From Mycoplasmopsis caviae (lineage in GTDB: Bacteria; Bacillota_I; Bacilli_A; Mycoplasmatales; Metamycoplasmataceae), in NCBI RefSeq assembly GCF_024498215.1, contig NZ_CP101806.1:868001-932000 (forward strand): DNA of 64,000 bases. Reading direction: 5' to 3'. Shown here piece after piece: positions 22,701 through 35,407 of this stretch; position 1 is the stretch's first letter; each line of letters begins with the position of its first letter. The notes beneath the pieces are model-generated. The model searched no databases. It saw nothing but the letters and a program-made list of their open reading frames with translations, and was not told the DNA's origin. The position numbers and the translations under genes were made by a program.

Positions 22701-25292
22701 ATTAAACATGACATTAATTATCCACTTGAGTACAAGGATAAAAATATCAAAATTCACACACTTGAACAAAGTTCATTAAATTCTTACGATGAAGATGCTA
22801 TTAAGGGTTATTTAACTAATAATGTGACATTTGTAGAATTCGAAAATGGTAAATGAGAAATAATAAAAAATGACAATGTACAGAAGACAAATTTAATTAA
22901 TGAAATTATTTCTAAAATTAAAGCAAAAATAGGTGAAAATTCACAAGAAAATTGTGCAATTATTTTGAAGGAAATATTTAACTCTATTGATCATAATGGC
23001 AAGACAATAAAACTTATCAATGCACTTCAATTTATTGATAAAGATTTAGATGGCAATAAAGTTGAAGTTAAATACTTGCCATCAACGCTTAATGAAACTG
23101 ATTTTAATACTTTAATAAGTTCGTTTTTTGATGCATTAAATAATAAAAACTTATTTAAACCAAGTACAGGCATGGACCAAAAAACAAACTTTACAAATGA
23201 TTTCGAAAACTTGTTAAAGAACATCAATGTTGTTAATGGTGACAAGATAACACTTCGTAAAAGTGATTTTGAAAATGTTGAATGAACAAGTTCACTTGAT
23301 CAAAAAGTGTTTATCCTTAATGCTGCTGGCTATACAAAAACATTTGTATACAAAAATGTTGTTGATTTACAACAACTAATTGTTGATTACCTTAAAAAAA
23401 TGTATGATGAGAATATTTTTGGAATTTTTGAAATCCATAAAAGCAACACTGGACACACAACAAGATCAATGCATAATGAGTTTGCAACTTGATTATGTAA
23501 ACGTGATGAAATAGTAAATAACAAAAATATATATGAAACTGACATATATGGTTATTTAAATGATTTTAAGAAATATAATGGTTTTACAAGCCCTAGCTCT
23601 AACTATGACATATTAATAAAAAAATATAAAGAAGTAAGGTGACAAGAAGTAGATGGAACGATTAACAGTCTTAACTACTTTAATGTTACTCATAACTGAC
23701 ATAATTTTATTAAGCAAATTAATGAAAAAATAAAAAACTTACCTCAATACAAAATTTTGAGTATAAGTATAAATGGTACAGCTACAATTAGAGATATTGA
23801 ACTCCTTACAGATACAAATATTAATAATATGGAAACTAACGATAACACGATTATTAACATTGATGAACTTGCAACAAATAGTAACGGATATTTGGTTACT
23901 TCATTAAAAAATCGTCAATTAGATAAATATGAAAATATAGATATATCACACTATAATGGTAAAAATCGTTTGTGGTTCCAACACCTTTTATTTAACAATG
24001 CTATGCATTTTAGTAACAGTGATTCATTAAATAAATTAATCAATAATTCAGTATATAGAAATTATTTTAATGATTATACGCAAAATAAAAAATCTTTATT
24101 TCAATCTATTAAAGATTTACTTGATACTAACAACCATGAATTAAGTTTTCTATTTTTTGTAAATAATTATTTACAAAACAATAAAGTTACTGGTACAACT
24201 CACTATTTAACATTCAACCATTCAAATTGAAACGAGCAAAATATTATTAATAATTTATTTAATAAAGAAATAAAAGATAATTTTGATGATATTTATAATT
24301 TTTTATTAGAAGATCCTTATGGCATCACACTTGCTAAATTAGTTAAATCTAAAAATATTTTTAATTTTATGGTAGAAAAGAATAAATTAATTTTGAAAGT
24401 TAAAAATGGATACTTCAATAAATTTATAAATAACGTCCATAATGCCACTGCTGTAATTGATTATGGAATTGAGAATTTGAAAAATAATAATAGTAATATT
24501 TTTAATTTTAAATCAAGTGATAACACTCACAAGAATATTGATGAATTATTATTTCACTACTTTAATGGATGGTTAAATACTTTTTTGGATAACAAAATAG
24601 CTGAAAAAGAATTGATATTTTATAAGGAATTTTTAGGCACTAATTCAGAATTTAAATATGCTATTGAAGAAAAACCCAAAAGTGAAAATATACTTTCTAA
24701 ACTCAATAATACTTCTTATAAACAAAATATTCTAAATAATATAAAAGATGATTTACTAAGTTTGGTTTTTGAATATCAATACTTTAAAAATACTCAAATT
24801 ACAAGAAGAAATAATGGCGGATACAATATCAATTTTGACAAATCATTTGATGATAATCAGGTAATGATACATAAAAGAATACTAAATTATTGTAAAGACC
24901 TTAATAATCAACTAATCTTGAAAGAAAAAAGAACAGACAAAATTAACAAACAATTATTTTTGGTCGATAACTCGGGTATAAAAAAAATTGATTTACTTCC
25001 TATTTTTTATCAATGTGATTCAATAAAAGATAATAACTATGTAGATAATATTATCTATTTAATTGATGCTTGTCTAAGACTAAACTTTAAAAAACAAATT
25101 GCTTTTTATGATGCAACTAAAGATGAATGATATCGTTTAGATTCCGATTTTTATAAAGCAAACAAAGAAACAATATATAAGAAATTAAAATCAATTGTAA
25201 TAAATAAATTAAATGAAAATACAGGTTCTATTCATATTGATAATTTTATAAGTGAATTCAATAAAAACAGTGAAACTATTCAAATTGTTTAA
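19776..25292 (+). CDS. giant membrane-anchored protein, array gene 1
   Basis: A 1838-residue protein with one N-terminal hydrophobic segment (residues about 9-31) and no lipobox cysteine, so probably a signal anchor with the rest outside the cell. The frame is unbroken across many UGA codons. Composition is strongly Asn, Lys, Ile and Asp, typical of mycoplasma surface proteins. I do not recognise a family. Soon after the anchor comes RVRSGSTWEQ, a motif with counterparts in the next two genes (FRAGTTFEQ, IKSGSSLQE), so the three are probably paralogues. Two TATAAT boxes and AGGGGAT lie upstream. The next gene follows 37 bp later. Confidence 0.8.
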
Positions 25293-25329
25293 AATTCAAA
25301 ATTTTTATTAAAAATATTTAGGAGCAAAT

Positions 25330-28300
25330 ATGAATGCTAAGAAGAGAAAAATAATTTTCAGCATATTAGGTTCAAGTTTAGGAATAGGAACAATTGCAAC
25401 AATTGGTGCAGTTGGTAATTACTATTCAAAAATTTGAACTGAATTAAACTTTTATGCAAAAGATAAATGAGGAAATAACATACATCTATTTAGTAGAAAA
25501 TTTCGTGCTGGAACAACTTTTGAACAAATAAAGAATAGTCAAATTATTGAAAATAATAAAACATTAAATAGTTTACTTGATGAAAATCAAATTATCGACT
25601 TTGATAATGTTAAAGATGCCAAGAATCATCTAATAAAACCTTCTCACTCATTTACAAAAAATGAGAAAATTTATATAGACTTTAAAGCTATTACAAATGA
25701 AACTAGAAATCTTGAATTAATCTTTGATTTAAAGAACTTTGACTCATTAGAAGAGATTAAGAAGAGTGAAATTGAAAAAAATATAAAAAGTGAAGTATAT
25801 TCAAAAATTAATAAAATATTATGAAACTTTCCAAAAGATCAACTCACTATTGAAAGACATACAACCACACAAGCAAACAAGATAAAATTGCTTATTAAAA
25901 ATATTAATGTTTTTAATAGCAAACAAAATAATTATCTCGTTAATGATGGAAGTCAATACAAAGCTAATGTTGAAAAGTTCCTAGTCTTTTTAAACCTACC
26001 TAAAAAAATAGAATTAAGCAATGGTTCAAGTTTGTTTGCATATAAAGAAATTAATGAACAAACCTTTACAAATTCACTTTCATATGTATGGAATAAGGAC
26101 AAAACACTACAAATAAATTATGTTATTGAAGCTAATCTTAAATTATTTCTAGATGGTAAGCCAATATATAATAACAATATATTAGGTTACAATGATGTAA
26201 ATTCACTATTAAGTGATTACCGTGAAAATAAATTTAACCAATATTTTGATAATGGTAACATTAATAGCGCAAAGCAATTAATTTACTATAAAAATAATGA
26301 CAAATATTTTGAAATAAGTAATGATGCTAACTTTGTAGACTACTTTGAAAAGAATAAAACACAAGAAATTAAACTATATTCATTTGTAAAATCAAAAGAA
26401 TATAAAATTAATATTGACAATTCAATATATAACATTAAATATACAAATAACAACGAATGATTACAAAAAAATAATGATAATTGAGTTTCTTTAAATAGTA
26501 CTAATTTAACTAACTCAATTGTTAACCAATTAAAAAGCAAAACATTCAGTGACCAATTTAATAAAGTTAATGAATTTCCAAACGATATGAATAATATTTT
26601 AGAAACAATTGAATTTATCAATAAGAAAGAATTAATTCTTAAAAGACAAAAAGAATTACAAGTTAATCAAATTCGGCTTACATATTGAAATCAAAAGTAC
26701 TCTTATGATATTAAAACACTAATCAATAGTAATTTAATAACTGTTGAACAGGTTAACCAAATCATTAATGAGGGCAAAATTCACGATTCACTTGTTGAAT
26801 CAATCTTCAAAAATGAATTAAATACTCTAAATGACTCATTTAGAGAGTTTTCTTTTAATATTGTTGACAAAACAATTGAAGTAAGTGTTAGAGAATACTA
26901 TAAATATAAAAATAAATCTGATGGCATCATCGAAGAATTAAACAAAAAAAGTAAAGATGAACAATTCTTACATTTATATGCAAAGGAAGAAAATAATACC
27001 TTTGATATAAATAGAGATATATATAATATATATGATTTTTTACTAGAAAACAAAATTTATGTATTAAAAAATACTACAAGTGAGTCGCTAATTACAATTA
27101 ATATGCCACATAACTTATCATTTAAATATTTTAAATGAGAACACAATTCTAATGAACAAAAAAAACGAATAGAACAATATAATAAGATGAATAATGTTGA
27201 TGATATCAATAAAATTATTTGAAAATCGCTTGGAAATAGTGTTAAAAATTACTTCTCGAACAATTTTAATTACTTTAAATCAATTATAACAGATCTAACA
27301 AAATTTGAAGAGATAACTGAAGGTAAATATAGATTAAAAAGTAAACCAACCGAATACATAATAGAAAAAGATTTTCAAATTGGAAATAAAAAAATAAGAG
27401 CCAATTTAAAGTTTGACTTCATAACCAAAGAGATGTCAATAGTGAACATTGACACTGTTATTAAAAATATAAAGCCTATATACAATAATAAATTTATTAA
27501 AGATAGAACTGCTGGTAAAGAAACAAATATTAAAACATTCTTAATAGATAAAATTTTGAATAATTTTACAAAATGAAATTCATACACAGATACTAAAAAA
27601 TATTTAGATGAATTAAATGTTATTCGAATTTCACAAGGTGAATTAGAAGCGAAATTAAATCATAAAGAATGAAATGATATTAGTATTACATTAAAAGATG
27701 GCACAAATGATTCAAAATTTAAAATAAATGACAATGGAAATACTAATTTTAAAAATATTGGCGAGTTTATTACTTATGTTATGGAAAAAACAAATGAGAA
27801 ATATGCGAATAGATTTTATATTGAAGGAAATGAGATTACTAATTTAATTAAACAAAGCGAATTATTTGATAATATCAATAATTTTTTAGGTGAAATAAAC
27901 GAAAATAATTTAAATTATGAAATTTCTATAAAGTCAAATCATTTTTCAAAGGACAATATTAAAAATATTAATCTAACAATAGGTTCATATGATACCTTGA
28001 ATAAAATATTAATAAATAATAATGGTTCATGGAACGCAAAAGATGAAAATGAATATAAAAAATGGTTCGAAAAAGCAGTAATTAAAATTGAATATGATGA
28101 GAACAAAAAATATTTTATAAGTAATAATTTTATAGGTAATAATATATTTAATGCAAATAAATATGATCGGAGTAAATTCAATATAGATAAACTGATTAAT
28201 TATGATTTAATCAAGAAAATTAATAATACTATACAAAATAATAGTTATGATCTGACTTCTTTAAACGATACTAATTTAAATTTTTCTTATAATAAAGGTG

Positions 28301-29190
28301 AATTAAATGTTGAAACTGGAGATAATTTTATAATTAATAAAAATTATGTAATTAAGGAAATAAATGATGGTAATTTAGAAGTTTATAAAAACACATTAAA
28401 ATATGACTATAATACTATCAAGGAAAGATTTACTAGTGCACTAAATACTTTGATTACTAATAATCCAGATGTTAAGGCTATCAAATTAGTATCTAATAAT
28501 AATTATATATATTTTATAAAAAATCGAACTAGTGTCAAAGGAAACACAATTAATTTTTTATACAATGTCAATGAAGAAAATAAAATAGAAGAAACACTTG
28601 GTGAATTTGTTGATCATGCAACACCAATACTCAAAGATTATTTAATTAATAAAATTATAGATAGTTCAGTAAGTTTCACATTAGAAAAAAACGGTTCTGA
28701 CAATAGCTATAAATTAGACATTTATGAATGATTAAAAGAAGATAATAAACTTGCATTCTTACTTTATTTTTTGAATAATAGTATTGACACAAAAAAACAA
28801 TGGTTTGGCGTAAGCAAAAATATAAAGTTTCAAACAGGGAATAACTCTTTTAAATATTTATTAAATAATGGCAAAACAATTAGTGAAGCATTAGAAGATT
28901 TTAATAAATTATTTAAATTTAATATCAATAATCAAATTGTAGAAATGGAAAAAGCCTTGGCAGTTGCAATTAATGACAAACCGTTGATATGGATGCTTTA
29001 TAAAATTATTCATCATATATGAACTAATTTTGAAATATTAGCGGCAGAACCAAAATCAAAAGGCAAAGGGGATATTATAAAAGATCTTACAACATGATAT
29101 AACGAAATTGTTAAAGAATATAATAAATATGCCAAAAACAACAATATTAAAGAACTTAATGAACTAACATTAATATCGGAGCCGGAGTAA
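25330..29190 (+). CDS. giant membrane-anchored protein, array gene 2
   Basis: A 1286-residue protein. Start chosen by TTAGGAG just upstream. A basic start (MNAKKRK) precedes a hydrophobic anchor, residues about 7-28 (IIFSILGSSLGIGTIATIG), without a lipobox. It then reads RKFRAGTTFEQIKNSQII, matching the motif of its neighbours, and FTKNEKIYIDF, comparable with FTANKTVYLNF in gene 1. The remainder is Asn/Lys-rich and unrecognised. Likely extracellular and tethered. It ends 1 bp before gene 3, whose ribosome-binding site lies in its last codons. Confidence 0.8.
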
Positions 29191-29191
29191 T

Positions 29192-31903
29192 ATGAAAAAG
29201 AAGTATAAACGTATATTAACTTTTAGCTTAATTACTGCATCTATTGGTATAGGTACATTATTTAATGCAATTTCACTTAAAAAATACACAAACAATAAAA
29301 AAAGTGTAATTAATATTTATGATACAAGTAATAACTTCTTAGGCTCTAAAAAAATTAAATCTGGTTCTTCACTACAAGAATTAATTGAAAGTAAGGAAAT
29401 AGAGTCAATTAGTGCTATTGATAAACAATTAAAAAATGGCAAGAAAATTGATTATTCATATATAACAACAAAAAAGGGTAATAATTTCATTGAAAAAGAC
29501 TTTAAGTTCAAAGGTAAAAATGAAATATCAATTAAGTTTTTAAATACAGATGATATTTCACTAAAACAAAATTTTACCTTTAATATTCCAACTGCTGAAG
29601 ACCATCTTATTGAAAATTATTCAAAATCTCTAAAGCAAATAGTTAAAAATTTATTAAATGAATCAAATCTAAGTAACGATTATAAGATTTTTGTTTCTAC
29701 AAATAAGCAAATTGCTCAAACACAAATTAAATTAACTGTAATTAACTTTTTAGTTAATAAAAATTGATTAAATAATTATTTAATCCAAGGTACAACTAAC
29801 AGATTTAAAACAAACGAGATTTTAAATGCTTTAATGATTAAAAAAAATATAGTTCCTAATATAAGTTCTGCAACCGATATTAGTTACCTTAACTTTGAAA
29901 TTATAAAAACACAAGAATCACTCTTTGATAATAGTGCTAGTTTTAAAGAAAATGAAAATATAATTGATATAAATTTAGAATATGATCTTTGTTCAATTGT
30001 TGATTTTTATCACTATAAGGACTCGATTAAAGACAATAAGTTGTTTTTAACAACCAAATATAGTTTTAAGGATTTTGAATCATTTAAAAATGATTATATT
30101 AGTGGCAAATTTAATAATTCAATACCAGGAGTAAGTTCGAAAAATAACTTTAGAAATTTATACTACTACAAAAATAATCAAATCGTTAATCTTAATGATA
30201 CATATTACAATAATGAACAAGAAATAACTCAAAAATTAGAAGAATTTTGAAAACAAAATCAATTCGAAAAGAAAATATTATATACAGATAATAAATTTAA
30301 TTGAATTGAATTAAATATCGATGGTAAAAAATATCACATCAAAAAAGATGATGTTCAAGGATTAAGATCTATTTTTGAAAATAGTGTTGCTAACCAATAT
30401 TATTTTAGCCCCTTCAACAATAAAGTCATCTTTTATGAAAATAATGATATTTCATTTAATGAATTCAAAAATAGTATTATTAACATTGACCAAGTAGTTT
30501 TATTTAAAAAGGAAGATTGACTTGAAAACATCAAACAAGTTGAATTAGTAAACACTAATGACAATAAATCGGCAATTACTGACCTTGAAATAAGTAATGA
30601 CTTAAAAAAGATTAGTAATCTAAATAAATTAAATAAAAATGAATTAATTAACCAACTGAACGAAATTATTTCTAATAAGCATGAAGTAATTAATAACACA
30701 TTTTATTCAAGTGATGCAATATATAAATGAGATGTTATTGGCTGTGAAACTGTAATTAATAATGGAAATTCAAAGTTAAAGATATTTATTCAGAGAAAAA
30801 AACACTTCGTTATTAAATATAACAATGTTGAAACCTACTATTATATAAAAGATGGAAATAGTCTATCAATTGATAAAGATTTTATTTTAAAACACATTAA
30901 CAGATTAGATACAAAATATAAATTAAATAAAGTTGTGTCTAACAATGAAGAAAATAACTCTATTGTATTTAAATATACAAACAATGAGACAAATGCTAAG
31001 TGAATTACAAGTAATGAAGACAAAAATATTTTAATAGACTCTTCTACTTATATGAAAAATAATTTGGTAACTACAATAAGCATTAATGTTATCAATGATT
31101 TTAAAAAATATCATATTATGGATAAACAAGGTTTTGGACATTGAATTAGTATTCCTTATTATTCTAAAAATAATAAAAATGAGGAACATAGTGATTTTAT
31201 TTCCGCTGATGAATTAAACGAAGTAACTAAACTACTTAAAAGTTCTGGTTATACATTTTATATGAATATAACAACTATAAATAAATTATTAAATAGCAAT
31301 TTTGATAAAGAATCTTTATTTACTACTCAGGTTATTAGTAATCACAATTTTGATAATATTAATGACATTATTTCAAAATTTGGTATTACTTTTATAATAG
31401 ATTTAAATCAAAACACAGTTAATGTAAAAGAACTTAATATTGAACTCATGAATCTAAAAAGTGTTAATAATACTTTTTGAACTATACTTAATGTGAATAG
31501 AGAAGAGTTAATTAAAGAAAACTATAAAAAACTTATTAATGAATTATTAAACAAAGAATTTAACCTTAAGAATGAATCAATCACGAATGAAAAATTTACA
31601 AAGTTTGCGAAAACTTTAAAAGAAAAAATTGAAAAAGATAAATATCATACCTTAGATGAAGTTAATATAATTAAGAGAAACTTTATATTTAAATATAGTG
31701 ACGATATTTCTTTCTCATATAATGAATACAATAATCACCATACACTTGCGAATGAAATAACTAAATTCCTAAAATATAAAGGTTATAGCAGCCTTGAAAA
31801 AAAATCCGTTTTTGATTGAATTGAAAATTCAATGAATCCACAAATAAGTGGAAATATTGTAATTAAATCGTTTGAAGATGCCAAAAATGAACTAAACCTA
31901 TAA
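29192..31903 (+). CDS. giant membrane-anchored protein, array gene 3
   Basis: A 903-residue protein, shortest of the three. MKKKYKR is followed by a hydrophobic anchor (ILTFSLITASIGIGTLFNA) and KKIKSGSSLQELIESKEIE, the shared N-terminal motif. The rest is Asn/Lys-rich and unrecognised. CGGAG upstream lies within the end of gene 2, which suggests translational coupling. Its 3' end overlaps the 3' end of minus-strand tsaD by six bases, with no terminator between them. Confidence 0.8.
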
Positions 31904-32833
31904 CTTATGTTTAAGTTGACAATAAGCACACATAGCTATCATAGCTCCATTGTCTGTTGAATATTTTAAATTAGGCACTATTGCATTAGTGCTTAATTTT
32001 AAAAAACGCTTTCTAAGTTCACTATTAGCACTTACACCACCAGCTAGAACAACACTTTTAACTTCTGGATAATTTTCTAATGCTAATTTAGTTTTATTAA
32101 TTAAATAGGTAATTGCCGTTTCTTGAAAACTAACTGCTAGTTGTTCATTGTTAATTGCTTTATTTCTTTGAAGTGCATTATTGTAATGATTCAAAACTTG
32201 TGATTTTAGTCCACTAAAACTAAAATCATATAAACCATCTGTATGTGGGAATGTTAAAGATACAAAATTACCTTTGTAATTTTGATGCATTTTGTCAATG
32301 ATGGGTCCACCAGGAAAACCAAAATTGAGTCTAGATGCCACCTTATCATATGTTTCGCCAACAGCATCATCTAAGGTTTGTCCTATAATCTTAATATCAA
32401 AGGGACTTTTAACTAACATTAATTGAGTATGGCCACCTGAAACTAGTAAACAAAGTGCTGGGTATTTAATTTCTTGTTCAATTGCCGCTGAATAGAAATG
32501 ACCCTCTAAATGATTAATTGGAATTAATGGTTTATTGAGTGCTAATGAAAGAGCACTTGCAAACAAGTAACCAATTTGCAATGTCCCAATAAGTCCTGGC
32601 TTTTGAGTATATACAATATAGTCAATTGTATTTAGATCAAATTCATCAAGAAACAACTTTTGAATTAGGTTGATATTTTTAACATGTTCTCTTGAAGAAA
32701 TTTCGGGAATTGTGCCACCAAATTCTTTGAAAATGTCAATTTGACTTATTGTTTTTAAAGCCAATATTTTGCCATCTTCTAATAGTGCAATACTTGTATC
32801 ATCATGACTTGTTTCAATACCTAATATACGCAT
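31898..32833 (-). CDS. tsaD: tRNA t6A threonylcarbamoyltransferase
   Basis: A 311-residue catalytic subunit that transfers threonylcarbamoyl to A37 of ANN-decoding tRNAs. The ASKHA fold shows GIETSHDDTS at the N-terminus, metal-binding INHLEGHFYS, CLLVSGGHTQL, and VVLAGGVSANSELR. Length is slightly below the usual 330-340. Its start overlaps the tsaB stop by one base. Confidence 0.95.
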   Translation of the reverse strand: MRILGIETSHDDTSIALLEDGKILALKTISQIDIFKEFGGTIPEISSREHVKNINLIQKLFLDEFDLNTIDYIVYTQKPGLIGTLQIGYLFASALSLALNKPLIPINHLEGHFYSAAIEQEIKYPALCLLVSGGHTQLMLVKSPFDIKIIGQTLDDAVGETYDKVASRLNFGFPGGPIIDKMHQNYKGNFVSLTFPHTDGLYDFSFSGLKSQVLNHYNNALQRNKAINNEQLAVSFQETAITYLINKTKLALENYPEVKSVVLAGGVSANSELRKRFLKLSTNAIVPNLKYSTDNGAMIAMCAYCQLKHKL

Positions 32834-33393
32834 TATTTTTTTGCTCCTATCTGTGGCATCTTGATATAATAAGGTTCAATATCCATTATGTCATCATAAG
32901 TTTTAAAATCTTCCAAATAATCTATAAAACAGTCAAATAAGGAAAAATAGTTGACCTTATCATATGAATTAAATGTGCCTGTTTCAATCGCAATATCATT
33001 GTGATTGAAACAATTTTTTTTGTTTGATTTATATAGATAATATTTATTTCCCTGCGCATTTATTTTAAATGCTCTTTTTCTTTTATTTTGTCTAGCCAAA
33101 ATTTGCATTGTGCTAATTGTTTTAATTTTAGCACTTGTTATAAGTGCAATTGTTCTTAAATATACTAGAGCAATTCTAACACCTGTAAAAAAACCTGGGC
33201 CAATGTTAATATAAAAAGTATCAAAGTCTTGAATTTTCAAATTGTTTTCTTGCAATATTTGTGTTGTCATTTGAGGTATAAGTTCAACTTTTTTAGGATA
33301 TGACTCTAAAACTTTTTGAGCAATTACATTATGATTATCATCAAGTAAAGCCAATGCAAAATCTTCATTTGCTGTATCAAGATACAACTTCAT
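32833..33393 (-). CDS. tsaB: t6A biosynthesis partner protein
   Basis: A 186-residue ASKHA-fold partner of TsaD. It begins MKLYLDTANEDFALALLDDN and contains the family hallmark NIGPGFFTGVRIAL (usually G-P-G-S-F-T-G-x-R). It lacks the longer C-terminal half of enterobacterial TsaB, as is usual in mycoplasmas. It starts by a one-base TAATG overlap with tsaE. One CTATAAAACAG copy lies inside this gene at 32922-32932. Confidence 0.9.
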   Translation of the reverse strand: MKLYLDTANEDFALALLDDNHNVIAQKVLESYPKKVELIPQMTTQILQENNLKIQDFDTFYINIGPGFFTGVRIALVYLRTIALITSAKIKTISTMQILARQNKRKRAFKINAQGNKYYLYKSNKKNCFNHNDIAIETGTFNSYDKVNYFSLFDCFIDYLEDFKTYDDIMDIEPYYIKMPQIGAKK

Positions 33394-33794
33394 TATTTGA
33401 CCTCCTTGATACTAAATATATGATTATTGTCTTTATCTAAGGTTATATTTATATCTAAATAATTATTATAATAATGCTCAATTTTATTTGCTCATTCAAT
33501 TACTATAACTTTGTCTTCAAAGTAGTCCTCAAATTCACTTATGTCCCCTTTAAGGTTATAAGCATCAATGTGAATTAAATAATCATAGACCTTCATATAA
33601 TTAAAAGATGGTGAAGTAATGACTTCATCAATTTTTAATCTTTTTGCAATTGCTTTTGTTAGTGTTGTTTTGCCAGCACCCAAATCTCCATTCATTAGTA
33701 TTAATTTGCTACTAGTTAAGTGTTCTAATAGATATTGAGCAACATCTTCAACTTCTCTAACATCTTTTGTAATAAAAGTCTTAATTGTTTTCAT
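33393..33794 (-). CDS. tsaE: t6A biosynthesis ATPase
   Basis: A 133-residue P-loop ATPase that resets the TsaBD complex. Walker A is MNGDLGAGKTTLTKAIA (about residues 34-50), with the family segment ITSPSFNYMKVYDYLIHIDAYNL in two parts and Walker B-like VIVIEW (Trp by UGA). First gene of a tsaE-tsaB-tsaD operon in which each gene overlaps the next by one base. Confidence 0.93.
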
Positions 33795-33859
33795 AGATAC
33801 CTTAAATATTATTTTAAATTATATATTAAATACTTAAAAGGTTGCCTGATTAATTTTAT

Positions 33860-33894
33860 ACAAAAAAAGCAGGCAATTTTGTCTGCTTTTTTAA
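33860..33894. terminator. terminator after tuf
   Basis: AAAAAAGCAG pairs with CTGCTTTTTT around a 10-base loop. The flanking A and T runs make it usable in both directions; it follows the tuf stop by about 20 bp and also isolates tuf from tsaE. Confidence 0.75.
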
Positions 33895-33913
33895 TAATGA
33901 GTTGGTAATCAAA

Positions 33914-35101
33914 TTATTTAATAATTTTTGTTACATTACCATAACCAACTGTACGGCCACCTTCACGAATTGAGAATTTTGTACCTTCTTCAACAGCAAT
34001 TGGAGAAATAAGTTTAACAGTTAAGTTAACATTTTCACCTGGTGTAACCATTTCACGGCCTTTTTCAAATTCAACACCACCGGTAACGTCTGTTGTACGG
34101 AAGTAGAATTGAGGTTTATAGTTTTTAAAGAATGGAGTGTGACGGCCACCTTCATCTTTTGTTAAAACATAAATTGCAGCAGTGAATTCTGTGTGAGGAA
34201 TAATTGTTCCTGGTTTAGCAAGAACTTGTCCACGTTCGATACCTGTTCTTTCAATACCACGAAGTAATAGACCAGCATTGTCACCAGCTTGAACCTCTTT
34301 AAGGTTTTTACGGAACATTTCCATACCTGTAACAACTGTTTTCTTAGTTGGGTGTAAACCAACGATTTCAACTTCTTCGTTAATGTTTAATCTTCCACGT
34401 TCAACACGACCTGTAGCAACTGTACCACGTCCTGTGATTGTGAAAACGTCTTCAACAGCCATTAAGAATGGTTTGTCAAATTCTTTAACTGGAGTTTGAA
34501 TTCATGAGTCAACAGCATCCATTAATTCCATAATTTTGTCTTCGTATTCTTTTGTGCCTTTAAGACCTTCAAGAGCTGAACCACGGATAACTGGTGTGTT
34601 GTCACCATCAAAACCGTATTTTGAAAGTAGTTCACGAACTTCCATTTCAACAAGTTCGATCATTTCTTCTTCACCTTTAAGCATATCGCATTTGTTTAAG
34701 AAAACAACCATACGAGGAACACCAACTTGTTTTGAAAGAAGAATGTGTTCACGTGTTTGAGGCATAGCACCATCTGTTGCAGCAACAACTAAGATAGCAC
34801 CATCCATTTGTGCAGCACCTGTAATCATGTTCTTAATGTAGTCAGCGTGCCCTGGACAGTCAACGTGTGCATAGTGACGTTTTTCTGTTTCATATTCGAT
34901 GTGTGATGTGTTGATTGTTATACCACGTGCTTTTTCTTCTGGTGCATTATCGATAGCAGCATAGTCTTTAGCTTCTGCAAGACCTTTCTTTGATAATACT
35001 GTTGCAATAGCAGCAGTTAAAGTTGTCTTACCGTGGTCAACGTGACCAATAGTACCAATATTAACGTGGTCTTTTGTACGATTAAAATCTTGTTTTGCCA
35101 T
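33914..35101 (-). CDS. tuf: translation elongation factor Tu
   Basis: A 395-residue GTPase that delivers aminoacyl-tRNA. G1 GHVDHGKT is at residues 19-26, followed by the switch region [15 protein letters not shown]3 DCPGHADY, G4 NKCDM and G5 SALEG. Domains 2 and 3 follow ([38 protein letters not shown]). One UGA Trp lies near residue 187 (MDAVDSW). Codon use is visibly less AT-biased than in neighbours, as expected for a highly expressed gene. RBS AAAGGAA. Confidence 0.98.
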
Positions 35102-35371
35102 GTAATATTTCCTTTCAATGTATTAATAAATTGTATTTTAGCGCTAAAACCAACCTAAGTGCAGCCTTTCATCTGCATCCTATCCATACTATTTACTAAT
35201 ATAGTCTTTATAAATATTTATAAATAGCATTTTATATTTTAGCACAATAATAAAGTTTTAACTATATTTTTTAAAATTTTACTTATTTATTTTTTGTCTA
35301 ATTTAACTGATATTTTGAATATTTTTAGTCCTCTTTTTAATTTACTAATATGCCTATAAAACAGGTTTTTA
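35102..35371 (-). promoter_or_regulatory. tuf leader and promoter region with palindrome
   Basis: About 300 bp of gap upstream of tuf. TTTTAGCGCTAAAA, a 14-bp perfect palindrome, lies at 35136-35149, 35 bases before the ATG. Just upstream TGCAG and CTGCA can pair around a short loop. Farther upstream are TATAAA-like sequences that could be a -10, and a CTATAAAACAG copy at 35354-35364. The palindrome does not match CIRCE. Confidence 0.45.
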
Positions 35372-35403
35372 AGAAAAAAATAGACACTACAAAAGTGTCT
35401 ATT
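35372..35403 (-). terminator. terminator of the mutase-flippase gene
   Basis: On the minus strand ATAGACACT and AGTGTCTAT form a 9-bp stem with a 5-base loop, followed by a seven-T run. It directly follows the stop at 35408. Confidence 0.75.
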
Positions 35404-35407
35404 GATA

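Noticed and set aside
35136-35149. tuf-leader palindrome as a CIRCE heat-shock site
   Set aside because: CIRCE is a 9-bp inverted repeat with a 9-base spacer (TTAGCACTC / GAGTGCTAA); this site has no spacer and different half-sites.
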